This document shows positions 1-8,011 of a stretch of DNA of 33,654 bases, piece after piece. The notes beneath the pieces are model-generated. The model did no database searches, was not told the DNA's origin, and was given only the letters and a program-made list of their open reading frames with translations. The DNA lies in contig JABMOI010000202.1 of NCBI GenBank assembly GCA_013204185.1, positions 1 to 33,654 on the forward strand, written 5' to 3'. The DNA is from a bacterium. Its GTDB lineage: Bacteria > Bacteroidota > Rhodothermia > Rhodothermales > UBA10348. The position numbers and the translations under genes were made by a program. The number at the start of each line of letters is the position of its first letter. Within the stretch, counting starts at the first letter, position 1.

Positions 1-187
1 GCCAAATTTCGCCTGACAGGTTAACAACCCAGCCTCTGGTTGCCGTGACAAAATCCATGTCGTCATACCGGCCATTACGAGCATCAGGCAATGAAGAAAG
101 ATGATTCCAGTTTGGGGCAACCACCTGAGCCAAGGCTGAAGGCGCCCATAACAAGCAGGCAAATAAATAGAAGACGCAGCGTTTCAT
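1..187 (-). CDS. Secreted protein, N-terminal part only (possible beta-propeller/Ycf48-like)
   Basis: Not in the ORF track because it runs off the left edge. Reading the minus strand from ATG at 187 gives 62 open codons. They start with a Sec signal peptide (MKRCVFYLFACLLWAPSALA, likely cut after ALA) followed by a mature start QVVAPNW. The stretch RYDDMDFVTATRGWVVN resembles the first blade of secreted Ycf48/BNR-type propellers, where a D-x-x-F-x-x-x-x-x-G-W-x-V pattern recurs. That family guess is inference from one blade. The start codon has the MKR opening shared with three other exported proteins in the window (starts at 9367, 12094 and 20870). The 3' end and any sorting tag are outside the window. 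Confidence 0.6.
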   Translation of the reverse strand, partial: MKRCVFYLFACLLWAPSALAQVVAPNWNHLSSLPDARNGRYDDMDFVTATRGWVVNLSGEIW

Positions 188-311
188 TTTTGGTACTTCA
201 ATTTAGGACAATAGAGTAGACAAGCTAATCTATGTGCGAGGATTTACTCAGGTCAAAAGGAGAACCCACATGCAAGGTGTGGGGGAATGGGTCCAATAGG
301 AAAATACCATT

Positions 312-1307
312 CTAGGGCTGTGGATAGCTATCTGAACCTGACGAATGAATGGATTGAAGCAAGATCTCGACATTGCGCTTGCCTTCTAGTTGCCCCACTT
401 CTGGTTGGGCGCCGTTCCGGACGCATTCAATAAAATTATTAAGTTCGCCAGTGAATGGGCTGACTGGTTCAAACGGGAAGGGCTCCTTGTTGATATAAAT
501 GTCGCCTTGCCCGTGACGCCCCATGGTTGCCTCCATTCGAACTGATCCGGTGTCGCCGTAGACTTCAATTCGAGAGTCGGACTCAAACTGAACCGATACG
601 CAGATTTCTGCCGTGGCACCAGACTCAAAGAGCAGTGCGACGATGGATGTCTCGTCGTGGGGACTTTGAAATTTCGAGTTGCTGGTTAGGGTTTTTACCT
701 CAATGATCTCACCTTCCGTGGGTATCATAAACCACCGAATCAGGTCCAAACAGTGGGTTCCATTGGCTGCAAGGCTCCACCATCGTCCCGTTTCGGGAGA
801 TGAGCGCCAATTCGTACCGTCTTTTGCAGCAAAGGTCCAATGCACTCTCATATGCCTTAAAACGCCCAAAGCGCCTTCTTGGATGCGGGTTCGCACCATC
901 CGATGGCCCGCATGCCACCGCAAATGGTAGGCGAGTGCTAAGGTTACTTTGTTTTCTGAACAGGCCCGAATCATAGCATCGCATTCGGCGAGGCTGGTTG
1001 CCATTGGTTTTTCCAGCAGGACGTGTTTGCCAGCACGTGCGCAGGCAATGACCTGCTCTGCGTGAAGTCGATCGGGCGTTGCAATGACCACTGCATCTAG
1101 CAAGGGATCGGCCGAGAGCTCATCCAAAGAAGAAAAACATGGCTGAGGAGCACTTAAACCATGTTTGTTCGCAAAATGAAGCCCTCGCTCTGGGGAGCGG
1201 CTAAGAACCGACCACAAGACGGCATCAGGATGCCGTTTAATGGCCGGAGCATGTTGGTCGTCGGCGATTCCGCCAGGTCCCAAGATTGCAAAGTTAAGAG
1301 GTTGCAT
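312..1307 (-). CDS. Gfo/Idh/MocA family NAD(P)-dependent oxidoreductase
   Basis: Cytoplasmic sugar or polyol dehydrogenase-like enzyme of about 331 residues, the usual family length. The N-terminal Rossmann fold is visible as FAILGPGGIADDQHAPA close to the start. The family signature EKPMA, holding the conserved lysine, follows GKHVLL at about residue 100. The C-terminal half is the alpha/beta substrate domain (HYNLRW-like AYHLRWHAGHR, then ANGTHCLDLIRWF). I start it at ATG 1307 rather than the track start at 1358, because the 17 extra residues have no family counterpart and the Rossmann strand should begin within a few residues of the start. The substrate cannot be told from sequence. It stands alone, facing away from the plus-strand gene at 1458, so the 150 bases between them should hold both promoters. 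Confidence 0.88.
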   Translation of the reverse strand: MQPLNFAILGPGGIADDQHAPAIKRHPDAVLWSVLSRSPERGLHFANKHGLSAPQPCFSSLDELSADPLLDAVVIATPDRLHAEQVIACARAGKHVLLEKPMATSLAECDAMIRACSENKVTLALAYHLRWHAGHRMVRTRIQEGALGVLRHMRVHWTFAAKDGTNWRSSPETGRWWSLAANGTHCLDLIRWFMIPTEGEIIEVKTLTSNSKFQSPHDETSIVALLFESGATAEICVSVQFESDSRIEVYGDTGSVRMEATMGRHGQGDIYINKEPFPFEPVSPFTGELNNFIECVRNGAQPEVGQLEGKRNVEILLQSIHSSGSDSYPQP

Positions 1308-1457
1308 GTTCGTTGTTTGAGCTAATACGAAGGCCCAATCTAACACCGAATGCGGCATACAGCGAAATACTTAGGCTAAATCAATTCTGCCCAGACCCGT
1401 TGTGCATTGTGCTTCCCGACTCGTACCTTTCAGTTCATCTAACAACCCACGCATGCT

Positions 1458-2054
1458 ATGACACGTTCTCTTTCTTTGCTCGTCGCAATTGTTTTCTCAT
1501 TAACAACCGCGGCTTGTGCTCAAAACTCAGCAGATAAACACGGTATTAATCAGGCCGTGTCGGCAGCTCCGGATGAGATGAAAGAAGGAGCAAGCGTGTA
1601 CGGTTATAATGAGGATGGAACGCTTCGCCTCATTCGTCAGGGAACGAATGAACTGGTTTGCACCACGGACGACCCTGCTCGCGAAGGGTTTGAAACCGCG
1701 TGCTTTCAAAAAGATTTGCTTCCCTACATCAGCAGAGGCCGCGTTTTGCGCGCCGAAGGGATGGATGGACAAGCGTCTGTAACTCTACGCAAACAAGAAA
1801 TTGAATCTGGTGAACTTCCATTTGTCACAGGCCAGGCCATACAGTACATCCGGTATGGCGAAAATGCTTCCTACGATGAGGCCACAGGTGAGGTTTTGAA
1901 TTCCCAGGTTCGGTTTGTGATCTATATCCCAGGTGCCACGCCAGAATCGACGGGACTACCTACATCGCCAATGGCTCCTGGAGCACCGTTTATCATGGAC
2001 GCAGGATCCTTCCGCGCTCACATCATGATCGTTCCGCCAGAAGAGTCCAACTAG
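1458..2054 (+). CDS. Secreted protein or lipoprotein of unknown function
   Basis: A 198-residue exported protein. The first 22 residues form a signal peptide ([20 protein letters not shown]) that ends in an AAC which could serve as a lipobox cysteine; the -3 residue is poor for a lipobox, so plain Sec export is also possible. The mature part is mostly beta-type, with conserved-looking stretches [14 protein letters not shown] and [15 protein letters not shown]. The latter resembles a C-terminal motif I associate with small secreted proteins of unknown function in this group. No catalytic motif is visible. Its stop codon overlaps the stop of trhO on the other strand. I do not assign a function. 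Confidence 0.75.
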   Translation: MTRSLSLLVAIVFSLTTAACAQNSADKHGINQAVSAAPDEMKEGASVYGYNEDGTLRLIRQGTNELVCTTDDPAREGFETACFQKDLLPYISRGRVLRAEGMDGQASVTLRKQEIESGELPFVTGQAIQYIRYGENASYDEATGEVLNSQVRFVIYIPGATPESTGLPTSPMAPGAPFIMDAGSFRAHIMIVPPEESN

Positions 2055-2068
2055 CTTCCCTGAGCTAG
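2051..2068. terminator. Small inverted repeat over the shared stop codons of two convergent genes
   Basis: CTAGCT and AGCTAG flank a 6-base loop. The first four bases, CTAG, supply the TAG stop of the plus-strand gene and the TAG stop of trhO on the minus strand. The stem is only 6 bp and has no T-run, so a termination role is a weak inference; the overlap of stops is seen directly. Confidence 0.3.
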
Positions 2069-3037
2069 TCTTTGTTTCTCTTTTTCAGCCAGTTTTTCGC
2101 GACGACGTTGCTCCCGAATCTGAGGAAGATTCGATCCCAAGTGACGTTCGCCTCGTTCTTTTGCCAATTCGATCTGACGTTGACGTTCACGAAGTCGGGC
2201 TCGATCTTCTGGCGTGTGCTGTTCGTGGCAGAAAGGACAGCTTTCTCCTAGCACATAAAGCTCAGACTGTTTGTCTTCATCTGAAATGGGCATCCGACAC
2301 GCATGGCACAGGTCGTATTCTCCGGGATTCAGATTGTGATCTACCGAAACGCGGTCGTCAAATACAAAGCACTCACCTTCCCACAACGACTCCTTCGGGT
2401 CTACTTCCTCCAGGTATTTGAGAATACCGCCTTTGAGGTGGTACACTTCTTCAAAGCCCTGCATCTTCATGTAGGAAGTGGCTTTTTCGCAGCGAATACC
2501 ACCGGTGCAAAACATGGCCACTTTCTTGTTTTTTCCAGGGTCTAGATTCGCCTCGACATAGGCAGGAAATTCGCGAAAGGATGTTGTGTCTGGGTTGAGT
2601 GCCTGCTTGAAAGATCCAATTTGATATTCGTAGTCATTACGCGTGTCTACCAAAATCACGTCTTCTCGGGCAATCAGGTCGTTCCATTCTTTAGGATTAA
2701 CGTACGTCCCCACTACTTTATTTGGATCGACGCCCTCTACGCCAAGCGTTACAATTTCTTTTTTAAGGCGAACTTTCGTTCTCAGAAAAGGGCAATCGTC
2801 AGTGTAAGATTCTTTGTGGTCGAGGTTTGCAAAACGACTGTCTGATCGTAGGTACTCGAGAAGCGCATCGACATGTGCTCGAGATCCGGAAATGGTCCCG
2901 TTGATGCCCTCGTTTGCTACCAGGACAGTTCCTCGAATTTCATTCTCGTTCATGAACGAAAAGAGAGCATCCCGAAATTGCTCGGGCTCATCGATTGTTA
3001 CGAACTTATACAGGGCAGCAACAACACACTTGGACAT
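2051..3037 (-). CDS. trhO: tRNA uridine(34) hydroxylase TrhO (YceA family, rhodanese domain)
   Basis: TrhO makes 5-hydroxyuridine at the wobble position of tRNA independently of oxygen-derived prephenate routes. The 328-residue product has the family layout: an N-terminal acylphosphatase-like domain (residues 1-95, with [11 protein letters not shown]), a rhodanese domain (about 120-215) with the active-site loop [10 protein letters not shown] (catalytic Cys177), then a Cys-rich C-terminal section (CHACRMP, CPFCHEQ) and a basic, helical tail ([11 protein letters not shown]). Length and motif order match the family closely. ATG at 3037 fits the family start [12 protein letters not shown]. The CDGSH gene lies 48 bases upstream on the same strand and may be cotranscribed. 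Confidence 0.93.
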   Translation of the reverse strand: MSKCVVAALYKFVTIDEPEQFRDALFSFMNENEIRGTVLVANEGINGTISGSRAHVDALLEYLRSDSRFANLDHKESYTDDCPFLRTKVRLKKEIVTLGVEGVDPNKVVGTYVNPKEWNDLIAREDVILVDTRNDYEYQIGSFKQALNPDTTSFREFPAYVEANLDPGKNKKVAMFCTGGIRCEKATSYMKMQGFEEVYHLKGGILKYLEEVDPKESLWEGECFVFDDRVSVDHNLNPGEYDLCHACRMPISDEDKQSELYVLGESCPFCHEQHTPEDRARLRERQRQIELAKERGERHLGSNLPQIREQRRREKLAEKEKQRLAQGS

Positions 3038-3085
3038 GACTCGACGTTGTTTTTACAGTGGAAAAGGGTAGTGAAGTAAAACGGT

Positions 3086-3739
3086 TTAGTCTGCTTCAAA
3101 GCCGCTATCTCTATGGCTCCCATCACAAAACGGTTTTTGTTTAGACAGCCCGCATCTACACATGCTCACTTTGGGGCCATTCCAACGCGAGCACCCACTG
3201 GCTGCCATAATGGTCACATTTCCGACCAACCGTACAGATCCATTCTTGTTCGTCAGGATTTCAAGCACGCCGCGCTTTTCCTCTAGACCGGGGCCTTCAC
3301 GTCCCACCGCGCCAGTGTCACTGAACCCAGCTTCAATGTGACTATTGTCGCAAAAAGGCTTGTTTTTCGAGTGGCCACAACGGCACAAGGCTACTCGTGT
3401 GGCATGTACTGGGTTTTCAGGGTCAGCTCCAGGAATGCGAAGATTTCCGCGGACAAATAAAGGGCCATTTGGCAGCGGCAATGCCGTGTTTTCTGCCTCG
3501 GGCATTTCGGGAGAACTCCCATCTTTGGCGGTGTACTTGATAGCGCCAGACGGACACCGTCGTACAATGCGATCCAATTCAGCGGCATCTACTAGGTCCG
3601 GCTGCCCCCATGGAGTCCTTCCTTTTTCGAACAATTTACTGTCGGTTCGAACACACTCTTCGGCATGGGTGCATAGCGCGCCATCCCAGGTTACGTCGAA
3701 TTCAGTTCCTTCAAAAGAAAGTATCTTTTTGTTGCTCAT
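3086..3739 (-). CDS. Iron-sulfur protein with an N-terminal YjdI-type domain and two CDGSH motifs
   Basis: A soluble protein of 217 residues. Residues about 5-65 resemble the YjdI/Fer4_19 domain (CTHAEECVRTDSKLF and the later RCPSGAI). Two CDGSH-type 2Fe-2S motifs follow: RCGHSKNKPFCDNSH near the middle and RCGLSKQKPFCDGSH at the C-terminus. Each has the three-Cys one-His ligand set of the family. CDGSH proteins are redox or cluster-transfer proteins; the physiological partner is unknown. The ORF track starts at a TTG four codons earlier. I prefer the ATG at 3739 (MSNKKILSF), since this start places the first strand immediately after it. A possible link with trhO downstream is inference from spacing only. 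Confidence 0.88.
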   Translation of the reverse strand: MSNKKILSFEGTEFDVTWDGALCTHAEECVRTDSKLFEKGRTPWGQPDLVDAAELDRIVRRCPSGAIKYTAKDGSSPEMPEAENTALPLPNGPLFVRGNLRIPGADPENPVHATRVALCRCGHSKNKPFCDNSHIEAGFSDTGAVGREGPGLEEKRGVLEILTNKNGSVRLVGNVTIMAASGCSRWNGPKVSMCRCGLSKQKPFCDGSHRDSGFEAD

Positions 3740-3854
3740 CGGTAAGGGCAAATATCAAGTGATTGGGCTTCGCGGAAATCAACGCCAAAGTAATTGAATT
3801 GTTTGTCGGCTAAATCCGTTGCATTTTGTAGGGGTAAATTCTTAGGCCAGCATA

Positions 3855-4667
3855 TTGTATCGACTCAATCCGTATCCAAGCTTTTTCCGCACTAGACTCG
3901 CGCTGCTGGTCGTGATGTTGGCGGGGTTTTTCTATATCAGTGCCCCGATTTTGGCGACCGGCCAACCATCTGTAGTAACGCCAGCCCAACTTATTCGAAG
4001 CGAAATATTAGGATATACCTCCCAGTATTGGGTGTATAAGCCTGCGGGATACGATTCAGAGTCTGAACTTCCCGTTCTTTTTCTATCCGATGGCGCTTGG
4101 TACATGGACCCAGGAAATATGCCTCAGGTGTTGGATTCTCTCATTTCTGCCCAATTAATCGAACCAGTGGTCGCTGTTTTTCTGGATGCGCGGATTCCTG
4201 AAAATGTTCGGTTGAACAGGCGGACGGGTCAGTTTTTCTGTAATCAAAAATATATCGAGTTCTATAAAAAAGAGCTCATTCCCACCATCGATCAAGAGTA
4301 CAAGACACGAAAGGATCGTAGCGCCCGGACCATAGCAGGGCTTTCGTTTGGGGGGCTTAATTCGGCTTGCTTTGGGCTCCACGCAAATGATGTGATTCAA
4401 GGGATTGCCATGCAATCTCCTGCGACGCATCCAGTTCGAACCATTCACCAGGCGTATCAGGATTCTGTGCTTCTACCAATTCGGATATTCCTTTCATCGG
4501 GCGACCACAAAGACAACGAGGCCCAGACGAGGAAATTCAGAGACATTTTGCAAGAGAAAGGGTACCCTTTAAAGTACATAGAAGTGCCTTTTGCGCACAA
4601 TTGGGAGAACTGGGGACCTCTTCTTGATGATTTCTTGCTGTATTTCTACGGTACAGGCAACCGATAA
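3855..4667 (+). CDS. Secreted alpha/beta-hydrolase, esterase (Esterase D/Fes type)
   Basis: Exported serine hydrolase of 270 residues. A signal anchor or peptide (RTRLALLVVMLAGFFYIS) precedes the mature enzyme. The domain shows the pattern of PF00756 esterases: SQYWVYKPAGYDSESELPVLFL at the N-terminal strand, the nucleophile elbow GLSFGGLN (Ser164), the acid region SSGDHKDNEAQ, and a C-terminal HNWENW bearing the likely catalytic His. Members hydrolyse carboxyl esters or siderophore esters; the substrate here is unknown. The start codon in the track is TTG at 3855; an ATG 20 codons later would remove the positive n-region, so TTG is favoured. The neighbour on the left is divergent (CDGSH gene) and the one on the right convergent, so the gene is probably monocistronic. 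Confidence 0.83.
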   Translation: MYRLNPYPSFFRTRLALLVVMLAGFFYISAPILATGQPSVVTPAQLIRSEILGYTSQYWVYKPAGYDSESELPVLFLSDGAWYMDPGNMPQVLDSLISAQLIEPVVAVFLDARIPENVRLNRRTGQFFCNQKYIEFYKKELIPTIDQEYKTRKDRSARTIAGLSFGGLNSACFGLHANDVIQGIAMQSPATHPVRTIHQAYQDSVLLPIRIFLSSGDHKDNEAQTRKFRDILQEKGYPLKYIEVPFAHNWENWGPLLDDFLLYFYGTGNR

Positions 4668-4678
4668 GGGGGGCTGCG

Positions 4679-4721
4679 GTGCGAGTTAAACTAGGTGCGC
4701 GAGTTAAACCAGGTGCGCGAG
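4679..4721. repeat. 18-bp tandem repeat carrying the stop codon of the cupin gene
   Basis: TTAAACTAGGTGCGCGAG (4686-4703) and TTAAACCAGGTGCGCGAG (4704-4721) are tandem copies, with a partial copy GTGCGAG before them. On the coding (minus) strand each unit reads codons L-A-H-L-V-stop, so the end of the cupin gene and its TAA are duplicated in frame. Confidence 0.8.
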
Positions 4722-5255
4722 TTCTGGATGAGCCCGTTTGATTTGTTCGCCGAGAGGCACATCCTGTGCCAATTCAAAGTCTTTAAAATCAAATCCGGGC
4801 CCAACGCTGCAAGAGCTGAGTGCATAGGTCGAAAGGGGAATAGCTGCTTGCCACCAGTTTGCAGGTACCACGCAAATGGCCTCGCCTACGGTGGCTGGTT
4901 CAAGAATGAGCGTGGTTTGCTCGGTGAGATCCGGCGATATGAGAACCAATTGGAGAGGGCCACCGCCTAAATGATGCCATGCTTCATCGGATTCTACGCG
5001 ATGGAAGCGAGAGAAATCACCTTTTTCAAGTAGGAAGTAGATGTCGGTTAGCGCGGCTCGGACGGTATCACTTTCGCGATTGCTAAAGTCAAGGGAAGCT
5101 CCTCCTGAGCCACTAGAAAGCCGTTTTACCTGACGAGTTGACCGGAATACTTCCCTGTAAAACCCGCCTTCTGGATGGGGTAAGAGCCGAAAACGATCGA
5201 TCAGTGATTGAACTTCGGATGGTCGAACTGGAGAAGAGGAAAATTCGTTAGTCAT
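4704..5255 (-). CDS. Cupin, DUF985 (Cupin_5) family
   Basis: A 183-residue cytoplasmic protein of the DUF985/PF06172 cupin family. Typical features are LLPHPEGGFYREVFRS near residue 30, ALTDIYFLLEKGDFSRFHRV (first cupin motif), DEAWHHLGG (metal-binding type His pair) and CSVGPGFDFKDFELA at the C-terminus. Function of the family is not settled; it is a small-molecule binding or isomerase-type fold. The ATG at 5255 overlaps the last 8 bases of the molybdopterin oxidoreductase gene, so the two are very likely translated from one message. The stop codon lies in an 18-bp tandem repeat that also provides a second in-frame TAA just downstream. Confidence 0.88.
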   Translation of the reverse strand: MTNEFSSSPVRPSEVQSLIDRFRLLPHPEGGFYREVFRSTRQVKRLSSGSGGASLDFSNRESDTVRAALTDIYFLLEKGDFSRFHRVESDEAWHHLGGGPLQLVLISPDLTEQTTLILEPATVGEAICVVPANWWQAAIPLSTYALSSCSVGPGFDFKDFELAQDVPLGEQIKRAHPELAHLV

Positions 5256-7443
5256 GGAGAGTTACAAGTGCGCCCTTGAACGCAGGCGTTCGGCTTAGTG
5301 GATCCAATTCGCGCCCCAAAAGCACATTGGCTTCTGGGAAGTACATGGCTACGTTTCCTGGCTTGATTCGATCAAACGAAATCAATTGAACATAGGGCAT
5401 ACGGCCCGCCGGACCATGGACCGATATTCTTTGCCCCGCCGTGAAGCCGAATCGACTGAGGTCCTCGGGATGAATGAGGACGACGTCCCTTCCTGGCGCC
5501 CCTCGGTAGGCATCATGATCCTCGTAGACAACCGTGTTAAACTGTCCTTCGCTTCGAATGGTCATTAGGCGTAGGGACGCCTTTTCGCTGAGGTTGATGC
5601 TTGGGAAACGGGCAGGATGAAGCCGCGCTCTCCCATCATCGGTCGGAAACTTGGGTGCGTGAAAGGTTCTGCCCTCAATTTGAAACTCTTCTTTCGATTC
5701 ATCCATCGTACCCATGGCTTGCCAACCAGGCACAACGCGAGAAATCATAGATCTGATGCCTTTCGTGTCGTTTAAATTCGCCCAGTTAAGCCCTTGAAGC
5801 GGAGAGGTGGTGTTCAGGTTTTGGACTTTCATCCCCAATTCTGCAATCACAGAAACCTCACTCCGAGGACCGTCCACCCGTGGTTCGCCGCCTTCGCTCA
5901 TCCGGACAAAGTTGAACATGGACTCCTGCGTGGTGGCCTGGGGTTCTTCGTCTCGAGGCAGAACAGGAAGTACAATGGTGTCTTTTGCCAAAGCCCAGGC
6001 ATGTCCCGTGTTCAGGGTAGTAGACAGGGTGACAAGCAGGTCTAGCTTCGAAAGAGCTTTCGATGCGAAAAGGGAGTCCGGGTTTGAGCCGTACAAATTC
6101 CCACCAAGACATATACCAACAGACATGTTGCCCGCGGCCGCTTCTTCCATGCAGGCCATCGTATCAAGGCCTTTCGAAGTGGGCAATTTAAGCTGAAAGG
6201 TTTGGGTCAGGTTCTCAAATATGGCGTTCTTTAATTTGGGCGTCACGCCGACAGACCCAATTCCTTGGACATTTGAGTGGCCACGAATAGGCATTAATCC
6301 GGCCCCTTTTTTGCCCACCATCCCTCTGAGAAGTGCTAGAGAGGCTATCATTTGCACTGTTTCGGTGCCGTGGAGATGGTGTGTGACGCCCATGGCCCAC
6401 GCAAAGACTGCGCAGTTGGAATTCGCATACTGCCCGGCAAGGTTTTCGATTTCGGGCCTTAAGACGCCCGACTGCTTTTCAATGTCTTCCCAGGAAAGCG
6501 AGTCAATGGAGGACTTGAATGGTTCATATCCTACGGTGTGATTCGAGAGGAAAGCTGAATCGACCATCGAGCCTTCGATAAGCGCCTTGGCCACTCCGCA
6601 GAGCATGGCGTAGTCTCCACCGGCGTGAGGCTGGACCATTTCGGTGGCAATCTTACTTCCGAACAGTAAGGACCGAGGGTCAGATGGAATGCTGAACGAC
6701 TCCAGACCAGGTTCTCGAATTGGATTGACGACAATCACTTTTCCCTTACGACGCCTGATATTTAATAGGGAGCGCATCAATCGCGGATGATTACTAGCTG
6801 GATTGGCCCCAATCAACATGACGAAGTCGGTCTTATCGAGGTCCTCCAGCGCAATGGTAGCCGTTCCGCTTCCAATGGCTGAGGTTAGCCCAACTCCACT
6901 CGCTTGATGACAGTAAAAACTGCAGTTGTTGACATTGTTTGTGCCATATAGACGGGCGAACAACTGGAGCAGAAATCCTGCTTCGTTGCTGCTTCTGCCA
7001 CTGAAATAGAAGAAAGACTTATCTGGCTTGGTGGCGTTCAGCTTTTCGGCAATCGTTTTGAGGGCTTCATTCCAGGAAATGACTTCATACCCTAGGCCAC
7101 CACGTTTGTATCGGATGGGATCGGTTAGCCTACCGAACGCTTCAAGTTGCCGAGGACTGGCCTGTTGAAGCCGTCGAATGGGGTATTTGGTCCAAAAATC
7201 AGAGGAGATGCCCGGCTGCATATCCGCCGCCATGGCTTGAATGCTTTTTTTACAAAATTCTGGAAAATGCCCGGTTTCATTGACCATGCCGCCTGCTTGT
7301 CCGCCCATTCCAACAGCGCAGGTCTTGCAGGCATTCTTGGAGCGCATGGCGCGCCACATGGGCAGAATTCCTCCTGCTTCGCGTGCTTTTTTTAATGTGT
7401 AGGCGATGGAGGCCCAACCCCCAGCTCGAATTTTCGTAGGCAT
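5248..7443 (-). CDS. FdhF/YdeP family molybdopterin oxidoreductase
   Basis: A 731-residue cytoplasmic molybdenum enzyme of the FdhF/YdeP type, related to formate dehydrogenase alpha subunits but with a different physiological role (E. coli YdeP affects acid resistance). It begins with a family-specific GGWASIAYTLKKAREAGG, then a Cys pair CKTCAVGMGG (C39, C42) and a further FCKK cysteine, instead of the four-Cys ferredoxin motif of classical FdhF. The probable Mo ligand is the Cys of NNCSFYCHQASG near residue 178, not selenocysteine. The bis-MGD binding stretches (IGANPASNHPRLM, GHSNVQGIGSVG, TTLNTGHAWA) and the C-terminal beta-barrel (EGQFNTVVYEDHDAYRG) are intact. No twin-Arg signal, no partner subunit nearby. 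It is divergent from the SdpI gene with 38 bases between start codons and overlaps the cupin gene downstream. Confidence 0.92.
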   Translation of the reverse strand: MPTKIRAGGWASIAYTLKKAREAGGILPMWRAMRSKNACKTCAVGMGGQAGGMVNETGHFPEFCKKSIQAMAADMQPGISSDFWTKYPIRRLQQASPRQLEAFGRLTDPIRYKRGGLGYEVISWNEALKTIAEKLNATKPDKSFFYFSGRSSNEAGFLLQLFARLYGTNNVNNCSFYCHQASGVGLTSAIGSGTATIALEDLDKTDFVMLIGANPASNHPRLMRSLLNIRRRKGKVIVVNPIREPGLESFSIPSDPRSLLFGSKIATEMVQPHAGGDYAMLCGVAKALIEGSMVDSAFLSNHTVGYEPFKSSIDSLSWEDIEKQSGVLRPEIENLAGQYANSNCAVFAWAMGVTHHLHGTETVQMIASLALLRGMVGKKGAGLMPIRGHSNVQGIGSVGVTPKLKNAIFENLTQTFQLKLPTSKGLDTMACMEEAAAGNMSVGICLGGNLYGSNPDSLFASKALSKLDLLVTLSTTLNTGHAWALAKDTIVLPVLPRDEEPQATTQESMFNFVRMSEGGEPRVDGPRSEVSVIAELGMKVQNLNTTSPLQGLNWANLNDTKGIRSMISRVVPGWQAMGTMDESKEEFQIEGRTFHAPKFPTDDGRARLHPARFPSINLSEKASLRLMTIRSEGQFNTVVYEDHDAYRGAPGRDVVLIHPEDLSRFGFTAGQRISVHGPAGRMPYVQLISFDRIKPGNVAMYFPEANVLLGRELDPLSRTPAFKGALVTLHD

Positions 7444-7481
7444 AGCTATATTCTACAAAATCATTCAATTAGATACGCAAT

Positions 7482-7832
7482 ATGGATTGGCTCAATCCGC
7501 TTTCTATTGTTTTGGGGTCGACAGGGTTCGTGTACTGGGCAATGGCGTTGTATTTAAGATCTAGTCCACCGAAGAAGATTAATCATGTGTACGGGTACAG
7601 AACCAAACGTTCGATGGCTTCACAGGAAGCGTGGGACTTTGCCCAACTCTATTCTGCAAACCTGATGCATCGAAGTGGTTTAATGTTATTGGCAGTGAGC
7701 GCAGTCCGAGTGTTTATGTCTGGGATTCTGGAAGTAATAGAAGTGATCATATCCCTGTTTATCGTGATTGGATCGTGCCTTTATTTGATCGTGGATACGG
7801 AAAATGCGCTGAAGGCAAAGTTTGGAAGATAG
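7482..7832 (+). CDS. SdpI family small membrane protein
   Basis: A 116-residue integral membrane protein. Transmembrane segments are visible near residues 5-25, 62-82 and 88-106. The loop INHVYGYRTKRSMASQEAWDFAQ is the signature of the SdpI/YhfL family (PF13630), which includes the immunity protein against the B. subtilis toxin SdpC, though most members have no known role and there is no SdpC gene here. ATG at 7482 is only 38 bases from the oppositely oriented molybdopterin gene, so the two promoters must overlap or one lies within a coding region. The gene is followed by a strong GC hairpin. Confidence 0.85.
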   Translation: MDWLNPLSIVLGSTGFVYWAMALYLRSSPPKKINHVYGYRTKRSMASQEAWDFAQLYSANLMHRSGLMLLAVSAVRVFMSGILEVIEVIISLFIVIGSCLYLIVDTENALKAKFGR

Positions 7833-7864
7833 CCCGTCAGGTTTAGAAGAGCTTTAAAACGCAA

Positions 7865-7906
7865 TTTGGGGCGGTGGGTCGGGAAATCCCGACCCCCCGC
7901 CCCAAA
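7865..7906. terminator. Strong hairpin between convergent genes (SdpI and peroxidase)
   Basis: TTTGGGGCGGTGGGTCGGG and CCCGACCCCCCGCCCCAAA form a 19-bp stem with one mismatch and loop AAAT. On the minus strand it is followed at once by TTGCGTTTTA, the same ten bases that follow the hairpin at 9504-9530. It lies between converging genes, so it may stop transcription from both sides, but the T-rich tail favours the peroxidase side. Confidence 0.8.
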
Positions 7907-8011
7907 AGCTGCACTTATCGCCAAAACATCTTGAAATAGGAGGGAGGTTTACCTTGTTTTGAATGGAGAGACACCCAACCTCAGGTAGTTGCCCTTGTTA
8001 TTTACGAATGG

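Noticed and set aside
5248-7443. Selenocysteine in the formate dehydrogenase-like protein
   Set aside because: No in-frame TGA; the Mo ligand position carries Cys and the sequence is of the YdeP type, which does not use selenocysteine.
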